NCBI GenBank assembly: GCA_011763485.2
Contig: JAANSK020259385.1
Location: 1-22,229, forward strand
Origin: Isoetes engelmannii
Taxonomy: Eukaryota > Streptophyta > Lycopodiopsida > Isoetales > Isoetaceae
Direction: 5' to 3'
Length of the DNA stretch: 22,229 bases
The notes below the pieces were generated by a model. The model made no database searches. It was not told the origin of the DNA and was given only the letters and a program-made list of their open reading frames with translations. Below, piece after piece: positions 7,721 through 19,774 of this stretch. Positions within the stretch are counted from its first letter, which is position 1, and the number at the start of each line of letters is the position of its first letter. A program made the translations under genes and the position numbers.

Positions 7721-9338
7721 AATCTTCAGAAATGCTACTACATTCGTGATTTACATTCTAGATATCTAAAACCTTTTATGCACAAGAACAAGAGGCATGG
7801 ATTGTCAACTAGAATGAAGCAATCAAATACAATTTGCTACAGCTGACAAATAAGTAAGATACACATGTATCTGCAGTGCTTTAAGTGTAGCTGATTTGTT
7901 GATATGAAGCTCTTCTTAGACAGATACTCATTGTTGAGAGCCTCTAGATTAGTCTATAAAAGCTTCTTTGTACAAGGAGATCCATTCATGGATTTGGCAT
8001 TGTCTGCTATTCCCGTTCATCGAAAATCTCTTGAAACCTATTTCGCATTTCTGCAATCTGGGGAGCTCTTGCTCCGCTTTTGTTCATAGAGATGAATTTT
8101 TTGAAATTCTAAAATGATAATGTATCCTGATTCAAATAGCTATTCTTATCATTATATTAAGGCAGCAATTCACATCCAAAAGCTATAATCAATCTTGAGT
8201 TTAAGCACAACAATGATATGGCTTTTTGTAAGTTGGTAACATGCCATCAAAGCACAAAAAATTAACTATTTTTGCATGTTATGAAGCTCTTAAAAAACAT
8301 GCATATAATTCTCAAAAGTACCAATTCCGGCACAAAAGTGAAGACTTGCACAAATCCAATAATTATAGAAGCATTTCATTCAACAAATCTAAATCGTCCT
8401 TCACAACAATTAAGTAATACATGAAAGGGCTAGATTGTATAGAATACCATCTTTTTTATTTATAAAGCATGCACAAAACTCATAGATCAAAATCTCAGGA
8501 AGAAAAAAACACGATATGTCTTCTTAAAGGTATAGGGATCAAACTAATATATCTGGGAGTCCATCATCATCAAGTACTAATTTTCAAAAAATATAGATCG
8601 CGATCCTGCAACTTCCCATGTTTCTCTCTTATTCTTTCTATGTACAACTGCAACATAAGGCCCGCCAACGCCGAGCATCCATTACTAGTTTTAATAAATT
8701 TCTTTCATATGTAACAAGATAGACATCATTAAAAAATCACTTAAAATTGCGACTATAAGTCAAAGTTGAAACTTCAAATTACAGGCCAACAAATATTTTT
8801 TATGTATAACGCACTTAATTAACTACTTATATACCAAATTTGAATTAAAAGATTATTTCCATGCAAAAGTTGTAGAACTTTAATTGGAATAGCCTCCTGG
8901 GAACCATTATTAGTCCACAAAAGGCAGAAAGCAGTTTTGACCCCGTAATGTTTGACTGGCTATATCTTCCTTTCTAGACTTTGGATTGGAGCACGGTTTT
9001 TTTTTTTTGGTATGCATCCTTATCTCGTATAGAAAAAATACCATTATACTGGAAAAACTCAAAAAGATCTTTATTTTGAGATAGTTTTACATTATATAAA
9101 CATGAAGCAAACTGGACTATCTAAATATCTAAGCATAGCTTTTAATTTTGGGCATATCTACATTTTTTAGTATTTCCCATGTACAACATGACTTCCAGAG
9201 AGCATCCCTAGTTCGACACATCATTTATTTCCAGAAGATGGTCAGTATAGATAATGCTCGTCTCCCAAACCTGGTTTACATCGTGGCAATGGGGCGCATC
9301 GCCTCAAGGTCTGTTGGAAGGACAAGAGAGCTCATTGG
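7721..9338. other. AT-rich intergenic DNA, nothing recognised
   Basis: Frames up to 81 codons occur on the plus strand (for example 8469-8714), but they have biased Ile/Phe/Lys/Ser content and no motif. A T-run lies at about 8997-9008. No repeat boundary, RNA gene or promoter could be supported. Confidence 0.6.
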
Positions 9339-9668
9339 TTAGCCAGATGGAATGTGCAAGAGCACAGGTGCATATAGGTGGAAATAGAGGTAGTTTTTTA
9401 CCTTGACACTTGTTTCCTCGGCAAGCTTTGGGATCCCACGGCCCTGGAGCAGGTCAAAACTGCACATTACTAGTATCACATAAATCCCACGTTGGAGCGA
9501 GGCCCACAACATTACCTGCGCGCCTAGCTGCCCATGAAAAAACGCAGGCTCATCGCCTCCATTTGCGCAAAGGCCCACCATCTCCGAATTGAGACATGCA
9601 GATGGATTGGGAAGCCAAGCCAGGACACACTCTATCAATGATGCCCGGCGTATAATCAATCTGAACAC
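9339..9668 (-). other. Exon-like block with splice-type junctions, unidentified
   Basis: This GC-richer block is open on the minus strand for 109 codons. One segment reads CLNSEMVGLCANGGDEPAFF and ends at GCGCAG|GTAATG, which fits a donor site. About 60 bases on, TGTGCAG precedes a segment that reads FDLLQGRGIPKLAEETSVK in one phase and ends AAG|GTAAAA. These two candidate exons could belong to a decayed or unrecognised gene. I find no upstream start, no further exons and no known domain. Confidence 0.25.
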
Positions 9669-10504
9669 GTTTTGCTCTGTTGGTCAGGCTTGACCAGCCG
9701 CTACACATGGTACTAAATACAACTTCAGTACGGTCACTAGGATCATACCTCCAAGAGGTTATGGATATGAAGGTTCAGATATGCCCCCCGGACAACAAGT
9801 TAATGTGTGTATAAATCTATTTCATCATGTATATTTGTACAACTTGTCAGCAGTTTTTTTTTATTGTTGCCATGATTTTTCCCTCGAAAACCCTTCGGGT
9901 CGGAGATTTTTAACACATGCAGTAATACGTCTGCTGCGCTCTTTTATTAGGTCCCATAGGCTGATTGGTCTCCATGACGATAAAACTCAATTCAATTCAA
10001 TTCGATTCTGATACAAGCATGCCTTAAAACACTTTCAAATGATCAAAAGGTCGCGAGCAAAACCACTTAGATCGTGAAATTTCAAATCACTGGAAGCAAA
10101 AAGCCACTGATCGTCAGAAATCCAGTCTAAGCTCCGACCATATTCAGGAACTAGCTTTAACAATTGAAAAGCTCATTTTATATTTGTAAAAAACACTTTT
10201 TTTTTTGTTGATAGCTCTAAATTGAAACTACCTGATGTAACTTGCCTTTTAAACTGACTCAAAATTTCATGTAGCATTTATGCCATTAATTGACTCAACA
10301 TACTAAGATGCTGAGTCTTTTAAGATGGCAATAAATGGAGGAATAAACCCTTAAAAAAACCGATTCAACGGATGGAGCCAAAAAAAAAATCTTGAACCCT
10401 CTCTGTGAGCTGCTATTTTCGAACTGCCAGTATCTCCAGTTAGCCTCTGTTATGTTCGAGTTGCAAGCCCACGACCTCTGAACAGCCGATCTGTATAGGC
10501 TGAT
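9669..10504. other. Intergenic DNA, nothing recognised
   Basis: Both strands are rich in stops. A short tandem CAATT repeat is at about 9987-10005, and T- and A-rich runs lie at about 10198-10207 and 10380-10389. No gene, RNA or mobile-element boundary could be supported. Confidence 0.55.
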
Positions 10505-10613
10505 TCTTCTGCGCCCTCCTTCTGCCCACTCTTCAATCTTCTTCGATCTGTACATGCCAGTTCTTCTTACGCTCTCCTTCTTCTTACGCTCTCCTTCTGC
10601 TCACTCTTCAAAT
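10505..10613 (+). repeat. CT-rich imperfect tandem repeats, leader-like
   Basis: TTCTTCTTACGCTCTCC occurs twice in tandem (10561-10577 and 10578-10594, 17-bp period). A longer unit of about 35 bases, ending in CCTTCTGC(C/T)CACTCTTCAA, occurs at 10505 and again at about 10578. Pyrimidine-rich strings of this kind are common in plant 5' leaders, and the CT-rich character continues to about 10750, but no convincing coding frame follows. Confidence 0.7.
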
Positions 10614-10619
10614 AGAGTT

Positions 10620-11817
10620 GAAGGCCTCCGGATTTCACACCACAGCTCATAGCTGTATCTCTAAACGCCTTTGTTTTCAATTGCAACTCCTCTGTCCTTC
10701 TCTTGCCGTCCTTCTCTGTCGAATCCCGTTGTTCTGTCTGCCTCTATTTTATTTGCCCTATTTATGACTCCGTATCTCGAGCAACCCTTGGATGCTTTAG
10801 TATCTTGTTTTGTAGTATTGCCATGCCGCAATGAGCATGGTCGCCTCTTCTTAATGTATAGAAAAGAATAGTATCATGAACATATGAACATGATAGTTAC
10901 TCCTTTTTAATGATACCAAGAGAAATGACATCAGCCAATTGTAACTTTTAAGTCCTAACATTGAGTTAGAAATTAAACTCTCGTATGTATAAAATCAATG
11001 AAGAATAAGCAAAAAATAATTGTATCGTATATCAAATGCTATATGCTGGAACGTTGTAAAGCCACAAGCAATACCATATATGGAAAGCATAGTGCAAAAT
11101 GTAACTTCAGATTCCCAGCCAAAGTACAAGTGTTTCTGAGGAAAAAAAGGAGTATAATAACTTCTTTCTATCAATACTATAACTTGACAATAGAAAGGAG
11201 AACAATTGGTCACTAAAATCTAAAATTCAAAGGTTGTCCTGCTGCAACCTCTTCTCAAGTTTTCCAACAAACATGTACTTGTGATTTGCTTTAGAAATTA
11301 TAAATGTTGTCCTAGAGTGACAAGTGGGAATAATATCTCCACTATAAAATCCTTAATTTATATGGATCCCACCGTTTAAAATTTACAGCAAATTATGGGA
11401 TGATATATTCACAGCAAGCTCCAAATTTTTGTTTTGGGGGGACTTCCCTTAGAGTAACATATGCTACAAGCATAACTAATGTTCACATAGGATATATGAA
11501 TAGAAAAAGAATTATACAATCCCTGTGCACTTTTTACATATGGTTATCAAAATGCCTGTCAACCTTTTGGCCTTGGAAATTTCGTACCGATTTCCCATTA
11601 CAAGAGCATTGGAGCTTTTATAATGATGGACAGCTGAGCTATTTACCACCATAGACAGCGAAAGGGCTTGTCAAGTAGCCCTATAGAATCCTGCATGCTG
11701 CCCTGAAAAGCTCTTGCCATTATTAGGAACCAAAGACCTAATGGACAATGTCAATAAGAAATCTCATTTTCATGGATAGTAATGCAGAAACAAACCTGAA
11801 CGGGCCGCTAACAGTAA
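10620..11817. other. Region downstream of the kinase gene, nothing recognised
   Basis: This stretch holds whatever 3' untranslated region the minus-strand kinase gene has, beginning at 11817, and then AT-rich intergenic DNA. I see no AATAAA close behind the stop. A possible donor (GTTCAG|GTTTGT, minus strand) occurs within about 25 bases after the stop and would allow an intron in the 3' leader. The frames here, including two mirror 72-codon frames at 10995-11216, look like chance. Confidence 0.5.
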
Positions 11818-14800
11818 TCATATCTCTTTAGCATCTGATAGAGGAGTGGATGGCCTTGGTTGACCAATAAGTTTGCATTTGTTCGGAAGTATAGAAGTTG
11901 AAATTGGTCCATTAAGCATCAACAACTCACCATCAATCCCGCATCCTTGATGGCTATTGTTCCCAGTTTTCAATACTACTTGACGGACCTAAAACAAGCA
12001 GAACCCGTCTTATATCAGACTTCGCAAGTATAACAGTACACCATGTTAGTACAACACTTATTACAAGTGGAATCAAGAGCATGAATACAATAAATGGAAG
12101 GATACGAAAGTTACCTTGGTATACTCCACAAAAGGCAGTTCTAGATGACGACCAAATTGTATTAACCAAATCAGGCGAAGAAGCTGAAAGCGCCCCACAG
12201 GACGTACAATTAAAAGATCTAAGGTTCCATCATCGTGCTCAGCATCAGGCGCAAGGCTCTGCATGGGAAGGGCTTGCACTGTTTTGCACTTATGATTGCA
12301 AATCATTACCCCCAATATGGGGCCTTGCTTCAGAACCCATCTTGGTTCCTCTGGACTGCTCTCTTGATATCCGTTCACCTTCAATTCGCTAGAATCTTCA
12401 TTACCCCATATCATCCCCATACCATTTGCCACATTCTCGCACCCATTCATTGCAACGCCATCAATGCCAGTTACAGACATCCCTGAACTATTTCTAGAAA
12501 CCCTTCCCAAATTGCTATCCATACTCAACTTTCTGTCAGTCCGTGACTTGCATCTTGTTCGCCTGGGAGAAGGGCTAGTAGCACCAGGCAGAGTATGATG
12601 AACAGCAAGAGCCTCTTCTACCAATGCGCCTGCACTTAAAGCACGACCAGCAGGCTGCCTCTTATTCTTGGTATCCAATCCCCTTACATAGTCAGATGAC
12701 TCATTAGCAGCATCTAATGCTGCGATATGAGAATCCTCTGTGCCAAACCCACTTTGCCCACCTATGACACAGTCGAAGCTAGGTAATGGATTGTTCATGA
12801 TGGGTAAGACATGTGGTGAAGAAGTTAAACCATTGCAACAACCTGCTTCTATGTCACAATTTCTTTCAAATCCATTGCCAAGAAATTCCTTTGTGTCTAG
12901 ATTGGATTCTACATGTAGGATCACATCATTTTTACAATCCTTGCTTGCGATGGGCAAATATTCCACTTCACATTTATATTGAGGTAGCCGAAAAAGTCGT
13001 AAAGCACCTGCTACAAAGTAGCGTAGAGGACCAAATCGTTTCTGATATTTTGCAGATAGTTCAAGAACTGTGAACACCCAAACAAAAACATTAAAAAAAA
13101 AAACCACTAAGAGAAATAGGCAAAAGCGTTCCATTTGGAAAACAGTTTAAAGATAACAAAACACAAGGGTTAACTTGATAGACAAAAGATGAGTTAATGC
13201 CACTAATCCAGTTCTGTGGTCTCCAATAACTACAATACATGGCATTCCTTTTCAAAACGTGCTGAACACTACATTTACACCGATGTCTTCCGAGGTAATC
13301 AAAGCTACTATACACCTGCTTTCAAGTGATTTGTATTGCACACCAGGAAAAAAACATAAGCCCTGGTGCAAGCAAAACATCTACCTCCATTCACCTAAGA
13401 AACCATTATACAAAAGGGATGCTTAATCATCTCCAACCAATTCTGACAAGAGACAAGGAAATTGTGTATAACAGTAACCCTTTTGCTAAGTTTATCCGGA
13501 CTCACCATCACTCATAAAACCATAGTAAGCCACAGTAAGGCCCATGTGGACTTCACCAGTTTTTGTCCATTCAACACCAAAGACATCTGTCGCCACCAAT
13601 CCTCCCTGGCAGCAATTAATTTGATTAGCAATCTTGAACTCCAACCAATCTACAACTTAAAATTTGCGAAACTCCACTCTTTGTTTCAGTATACAAAAAA
13701 TTACCCTAGTAGTACTGACTGAATGTCAATATGGACAACCAGAACAACATGCCGTCTACAAGCATTAATCATTGAACTTTTTTCATTAAATAACTAGCAG
13801 CAGGATGTATGCTGATGGCGAAAAACATATCATGATAAAGTAAACAGCCCTTTGGCTTCAGTTCAATAATCTATGAAGTCTTCAGACAACATAGAATAAT
13901 GAATGTTCTCAAGTCTGTTTAATGCAACTTCCCATATACGGCTATATATAACAATGTTAAAATGGAGAGGTAGCAAATCAACATTATGCATAATCCCACC
14001 TTAACAATGGCAACTGCAGCAGATGTAGGGTCTCGTATTCCAAGGACAGTCCACACAAGTGAGTTGTCGGAACCGGCAGGTACTATACCAATAGGTATCT
14101 GCAATGCCTCCTGTATATTCTCTCTGCTAAGCAAGCCATTCAATACCTGAACAGAAAAGTGGCTTAGACATTTCTAGTGCACAATTGCAAAATTGAACAT
14201 TTGGCGATATTTTACCAATCAATAACATTCTCAAAATCAACTGACATAAGACCACTTAAATTCGCAAAATAGTAAAATCACATATCACCCTGTGCCTTTT
14301 GTTGACTCAATGGTCCTCTGGACAAAAGTTCCAAGTTCCAAAGTCCACAAATTTGTTAAACCTAAGATTAGTTTGTCTGAATTTATAAAAATGTTGCGTA
14401 GTACCTCATTAACGAGTCCATCACCACCCACACAGATAATACCTGTTTACCAGATTACACACCCATGATTAGAAGCAACAGTATACAAAAATTCTTAAAA
14501 ACAGAGCAGTCCTTAACAAATACTCTAAATGGCATACAATGTGGACAAAAACAAAAACTAACAAGCTAACTTACCATCGGGGCAAGTAGAGAGATCCATT
14601 GTCGATGCTAAATTCCTTGCATGATGTGCACTTGTTGTTTCAACAACAGTTACCTTAAAACCTGCCAACTGCTTAAACAAGGCAAAATGTAAGAACAAAG
14701 TAGCAAAACGCATGGAAACATTGGCAGAAACCTGAAAATAAAGCAATAACTGCCACGGAGAAAGCTTAGGCTGATAAATAACGAGGCCATTGTACGTCCA

Positions 14801-16738
14801 TTTGACAACTCCCAGCAGTTCATGTACATGTGAAACTAAAATGCTAATTGAAATTACAGGCGTACCATAGAGTGAAAAAATCGAACAGCATGATTGTCTG
14901 TGCCTGCTAAGACCTTGCAAAGCTGCCTAATCAGTTTTGCCATCAGAGTGGCTTCAGTTTCTCCACTCGATTATCCACGAAACAACTGCCACATGAGGCA
15001 ATCTAGATTCCTTTTTCCTTTAATATAAAATTTATTTATTACAGGGCAATGAGTCTTTTCCTCTGTTGCTCAAGAAACCCATGATTATTCATACCAGAGT
15101 TCTCTTCCCTTGACCCAATCAATGTGTTTGACTCCCTGTTAACATGCATAATATTTGAACCTTGCAATTCAATCTTGTAAATGCAGTAGGCTCTTAGTAG
15201 GCACATCATGCCACAAACAGTAACACTGTTTTTTTTGCTTCCTCCATGAGAACATCATGGGTCATGATGAAGGATCCTAGTCGCAATGCCAAATCACACC
15301 TTCAACCAGGAGCATTCATAAAAATAAATATTAGACTTTCGTATCCTGGCCCTCTTCTTCCTGATCATATAGCTTGTGTCTGTTACAAAGCTAGCTACTT
15401 GTATACATACAGGGCTATCACTTTGTATTTTTTTAAACATGGTTCGTTAGTGTACTAGAGACTACTAAGAAAAGAAGAGTGTAATGTACGTAATAGCTTC
15501 TATGGCAGAAGATAAAACTCATAATATTTCTTATTGTTGTGGAACTATTAGTCCTGTCAAGTGTGAATTTCATGCATTATAAAACGGAAAATACTATCAT
15601 CACAGTCAATCTCTGTCATAAATACCTTCAATATTGGCTCAACTTTCTTATAAACCTTGCGTGCACGCCCCCGTCCAGAACATGGATTAAGTATAACTAG
15701 CATAGTTGGTCCTGGGCGACATCTTATTCTGGGAGATGGAGATGAACCTGAATCTACTACTGATCCTTTCTTTTTTGAGGAAGAAAGTGGATGTGGTATA
15801 CAGTTTATAAAACATCCTTGATCAGCAAAGGCAGTTGCCCATTGCAGAACTTCTTCTGCATTTGAAGCCAGGAAATGCAAATCTTTCCGCTTTCTCCGAG
15901 CGTGTCCAAATGAGCTCGGCACCCATCTTGTCTTTACGAATGCATATGAGTGAACAGTGAAACGTCGACTCTCATCACTGTATGAGACCTGCAAATAGCA
16001 ACCGTGTAAAGGTTGTTACATTTTCAAGTTCCACTGTGCAAAGACTAGATATCATGAAATAAATAAAGCGTAAAAAATACTATCAGAGTTTGATAGGATA
16101 GGTGCTAACAGATCATTATGTTCAGTTCTGTTGTGAAGAAAAGCTCTACCTGACAGAGAAATTAGATACCTGACTTGTATCACACATTTAATCTTGAAAA
16201 TAATCTAGGGAGATTTCACAAGAGTGGATTTAACACCTTCCTTGTCCAACAGGCAACTTATGGAACATATATAACAGGAAGAGCAGAGCTATTTAATATT
16301 CCAGTAATTCTTTCTAGTTGCTAGCAAGATGAGAACCCATGAACTTACAGCAACAATGTCTTCAAGACGAAGGGACTTCAGCCCCCAGATAAATGCCTTA
16401 CTGGTAAGCCTTGCATCAACTCCCACGCTTCCCATATTTGCTTTCAGATTCGTTCCTGGAGGGGCAAGTTGTCCCGTCCTAATAATTTCTCCCAACAAAT
16501 CTAGATCTTCGTCTTTAATCTTGATCTTGTGATCCTTACCATTTGGTAAAGGTTGTTTTACAGAAAACGAAGGTTTATTTCTGGATGCCCTTATGTTCCA
16601 CTTTATTTTGCACCCTGTGGACGGCGAATTGGCCGTATCTTCTACTGGGTGGCCATTTTGTGTTACTTCAGAGGAATGTTGAATGTTATGCTTTGAAATC
16701 TTGGCAAGAGGATTAATCTTTCCCCATGGCGTTGGCAT
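11818..16738 (-). CDS. LCBK1: Sphingoid long-chain-base kinase, plant LCBK1 type (8 exons)
   Basis: This predicted lipid kinase transfers ATP phosphate to sphingoid bases (sphinganine, phytosphingosine). The spliced product is 751 residues, close to Arabidopsis LCBK1 (about 760, from memory). Exons, minus strand: 16349-16738, 15626-15988, 14575-14668, 14405-14442, 14000-14146, 13506-13605, 12115-13067, 11818-11988. All introns are GT-AG and the phases (0,0,1,0,0,1,0) keep one frame. The DAGK-type catalytic core shows LVILNPCSGRGRA (NPxSG at 231-235), CVGGDGLVNEVLNGLL (GGDG 288-291) and IPIGIVPAGSDNSLVWTVLG. The C-terminal lobe has HDDGTLD (655-658) and CGIDGEL (Asp 714). Residues 105-180 resemble the N-terminal PH-like part of the family. 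ATG 16738 is the first start after an in-frame stop at 16766-16768; an extra upstream coding exon cannot be excluded. A plant ceramide kinase is less likely, because VLELSAKYQKRFGPLRYFVA matches LCBK1 closely. Confidence 0.93.
12340..12946 (-). other. Low-complexity insert within the kinase (exon 7)
   Basis: About 200 residues (418-620) separate the conserved YKCEVEYLPI strand from WVLKQGPILGVMICNHKC. The insert is rich in Ser, Asn, Gly and basic residues (SPSPRRTRCKSRTDRKLSMD) and has no domain I recognise. Plant LCBK1 proteins carry a variable insert at this place, so its presence fits the family. Basic Ser/Pro/Arg clusters suggest a disordered region that may be phosphorylated, which is inference only. 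The region stays fully open, supporting its being coding and not a retained intron. Confidence 0.7.
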
Positions 16739-16887
16739 CTTTTTTCCTTTAAAAGGCAATTGTGCTTAGTATGGATATGGTATTTGATCCAGTGAAAATA
16801 TTGCCTTAACCAGAATGCAGCTCAGAATATGAACAACCAAAATAAATCACGGTCACCATTTCTGCTGATTGGTCATCCTCCAATTAG

Positions 16888-17868
16888 CTGCTGCTACAAC
16901 AAAGCCACAATCTATTCTCATTATATATTTCCCTGGGCATTTTGTTGCGCCCTATCCTCTAACAAAATTGTATATTCTTCTTGCTTGAAAACCTAAATAC
17001 TGTGAAGAATAAAGTCAGAACGATCCTGCAAACAGCAAAAAGTAAATAAATAAAATACTCTTAAGCTTTTGAAAGAACATGTTTTTCCAAACCCATCAGT
17101 AATTTAGAGCTCCCTGAAATCTCAAGGGGCGATTGCAACTCAATATTCGTGAAAGGAAGAAATTGTGGCTAGTAAGAAGGGCATGTAATTTAGAGTAACC
17201 GCCCCAACATGATTGTTTAACATCAGATAGAGGTTTCAAGAGCGATGCATAGAAGACCTAAGTGAGTGATTGGCATCACCGAAATAAACAAGGGAAAAAC
17301 TCCCGTTTTACAAGAACTGCACGAGCCCCTTGTGCCCCAGAAGGCTCCATACAATACATGGCAGAAAAGCAATCAAAGAGGGTTTTCCCATTTCTGGAGC
17401 TAGTTTCTTTAGCCAAAAAATAATTCTCACATTCAGAAAAGCTACTCCGTTTCCATGTTACATGCTCGTTACCTAAACAGCTTTGCAATGTGAGTTTCGT
17501 CAACTCCATAGCGTAAGGCCTGAATAGGGCTGATGACTAAGAATTGATCCTCAGAAACGGTAAACATCAGAGTTTTATTTGTTTCATAATCTTGCCAAAG
17601 CAAAAAACAGCCACAGCAACAGGCATTGCTGAAAAGTATTTTATAAAACTGAATAAAGCCCACATTCTGCAAGCGATTCTTGCTTTCATACAAAAAATCC
17701 ACGCCCAGAGGCAAAACCCGTAATTCTGTAAGTAATTGGGCTACCATAAGCAAAAGAAAGGAAAAAAACAACTTATGAACCCAAATTAGAGATACCCAAC
17801 TCAAAATCCGGCAAGCTTAAACACAATTCGAATCAAAAGAGAAGGAGATGGCAAAAAATGAGAGTTAC
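16888..17868 (-). other. Likely 5'-leader intron of the kinase gene
   Basis: A good donor (CTTCTCAG|GTAACT) lies at 17868, and a pyrimidine-rich acceptor (TTGTGGCTTTGTTGTAGCAG, then CAG) ends at 16888, upstream of the start codon. Plant genes often have a long first intron in the leader. Minus-strand frames of 77 and 111 codons inside (17276-17509, 17469-17804) overlap each other and show no motif, so I treat them as chance. Other acceptors, for example near 16824 or 16770, are possible. Confidence 0.4.
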
Positions 17869-18030
17869 CTGAGAAGAATTAGGCCGGAAAGCTAAATCAA
17901 CATGTATTGTAGAAAAAATTCGAGCTAGAGATGCGGCGCCGGAATGGCGACTATCGATCTACCGCCGGGTGGATCTTCCCTCCCATCAAACACGTAAAAC
18001 TCAGAGCAAGAGGCGAGATGATAGTCTTTG
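17869..18030 (-). other. Probable non-coding first exon of the kinase gene
   Basis: A GC-rich patch in AT-rich surroundings ends at the donor described for the leader intron. It contains two very short upstream ORFs and no frame that could extend the protein. The transcription start is not visible and no TATA box was found, so the outer limit is a guess. An ACGTG core lies at about 17991-17995 on the minus strand. Confidence 0.4.
17951..17986 (-). promoter_or_regulatory. Upstream ORF of 11 codons in the kinase leader
   Basis: ATG at 17986 reads MGGKIHPAVDR and then TAG. A second mini-ORF (MLI, stop) lies just downstream at about 17892-17903. If this exon is in the mature transcript, these could lower translation of the main frame, and such uORFs are common in plant leaders. 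The initiation context was not compared with other species. Confidence 0.3.
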
Positions 18031-19365
18031 GACTGTAAAAAATGTCTATTTTCCCAAGGTAGGGAGGTTGCTTTTTTTTACCTCAACCCAACCTAACTTA
18101 AGATAATCACCAATCTATCATGACTTATTTTATTTGGTTGTTTATAATAAAATGGTCCCTGTAGTTCTTTTGTTTTCCACACACAAATAAACCACCATTC
18201 TAAACATGTGGTACCAATGGTGTTGGCGAAAAAAAAAAATTCACACCCACCCTATACAGATAGCTTAAAGAAATTTCTGATTGCCTTCCCTAGGAAATTT
18301 CTCCTCGGAAAAGCCCGACAAGCCCATTAAGAACCGTATATATTGGTTTTTATCGTCCACGGAGACAAAATGGCCTATGCTTAGGGCAAACTTTTGCATT
18401 TCTCGCACTAATCTTGGTCCAAATGTGACTCTTTGTATAGGCAGTCAAGAGAAGACAATTTCACCTTGTAACCTCGAGTTGATAATAGACGAAACTGTCT
18501 TCTACCATTTAAAATCCCATTTGCTTTTTTCCAACCTAATAGGTCGAAATAGTTTTCTAGGGTAAAAATAGTTTACCTTAATGCTATTCCCCAAGCTCCC
18601 AATCCCCACGCCGTCCATCACTGTCATTGCCAAGGCGCCAGTCTATGCAGCACCTAGTGAATGAAAATTTCCATTATGTAATATCTATCTTAACCATCCA
18701 TTCTATTGTGGCTTACTCTTTGTTGGATTCCCATGCCTGTAGATATTTGGTTTTATTTCATTCCTCTGAAATATGTTCTAAGAATATCTTCAACATATAC
18801 CTTCTGAGAACCTCCCAGCAACTGAGCAAAGAGAAAATGGGGGTAAATGTTTAACACGTGGACCAATTAAAGAATAAACAGACTGGAATCCATGCGCATA
18901 TGATATGGAAATGGAGCCCAATGAGGAGTACAAAGGAGGAAAATAGATCGAATAATAGAGTAGGTGCATCACCTAAGTTAGGTACATGCTCTCAAAAAGT
19001 GCTTCCACGATTGTACATAGAAGATTTTGTTTCAAGGATGGTTATTATTTGGATATCATTTCGAAAAGTTATTTAAATATTTGTTCTAGTGTCAAAGTCG
19101 GGTTATCTTTGTTTTTGTATACTACCTTATAGTTCAGTTGTGAATACAAGTTTATGTCCATTATATATCTTTTGATCAACTTTTGTCCTAACTATTTATC
19201 TTTTTATCAAGTTCAAGAGACCTTAACCGGCAAGTCTTCTGCAATTTAGATCGTAGCCGTTAGATGTAGAACAATTATTAGCCATAATGCGTTGGTCATG
19301 GTTTGATAAACATACTGCTGCATGTTTATCACGATAAATAGACTGCTGGTTCAAGAACATGGATA
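18031..19365. other. Intergenic DNA upstream of the kinase gene
   Basis: This is AT-rich and probably includes the kinase promoter at its left end, although no clear TATA or initiator can be picked. The A-run at about 18229-18239 and frames up to 94 codons (18281-18565) carry no recognisable features. No mobile-element end was found. Confidence 0.55.
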
Positions 19366-19774
19366 ATGGGGTTAAATCTGCGGGAATGGGTCAGCCCTTG
19401 CTTCTTGCTTTTTACTCTGCATCTTGGATTTTTGACCTCCAAGTCCATCCAACAAGCGCCTCTTGATTTTTCGTGTGTCGAATCCGTCCAACAAGCAGAC
19501 GATTTTGGTAGTTCCATTAGCTCCTTTTGCAGACTTGAAAACCAAAGTTTGTATGATATCAAAGTTTGTTCTCAATACAAAGACTACAGAAGAGAAGATA
19601 AATTTGCATAGGACCCTGTCAGTTAAAGGGGTCAAACCCCTTGCTTGCCCATTACGAAAAAAAAAAATGGGCTCGCCCATTTATTTGCCGCAATGGGCTC
19701 ACTGCAAAGCTATAGTAAAGGTGCACGGGGTCTTACCCTCTAACCGTTGGTACCTTTTATCCTTTTTTTCTTGA
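19366..19774. other. Block with overlapping open frames on both strands
   Basis: Within 410 bases there are open frames on plus (19366-19611, 81 aa; 19463-19774, 103 aa) and on minus (19372-19680, 102 aa; 19329-19562, 77 aa). The 102-aa minus frame is Lys/Arg-rich (FDTRKIKRRLLDGLGGQKSK) and repeats LLDG, matching a direct repeat in the DNA (TC(C)ATCCAACAAGCGCCTC / TCCGTCCAACAAGCAGACG). A short palindrome, AAATGGGC..GCCCATTT, sits at about 19666-19683. It looks like part of an unclassified repeat or transposon. No known protein was recognised. Confidence 0.3.

Noticed and set aside
14558-14920. 120-codon minus-strand frame as a separate gene
   Set aside because: Its C-terminal third is kinase exon 3 and the rest is open intron 2. 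The acceptor at 14669-14671 explains the change.
16011-16028. GGTTGTTACATTTT shared with the palindrome at 4542-4555
   Set aside because: A 14-base AT-rich match inside an intron is compatible with chance, and the second arm is absent.
17276-17804. Two minus-strand frames upstream of the kinase as extra coding exons
   Set aside because: They overlap in different frames, show no homology to LCBK1 N-termini and have no splice sites that join the kinase frame.
18281-18565. 94-codon plus-strand frame
   Set aside because: It lacks an ATG at its start, has no motif and shows no change in composition.
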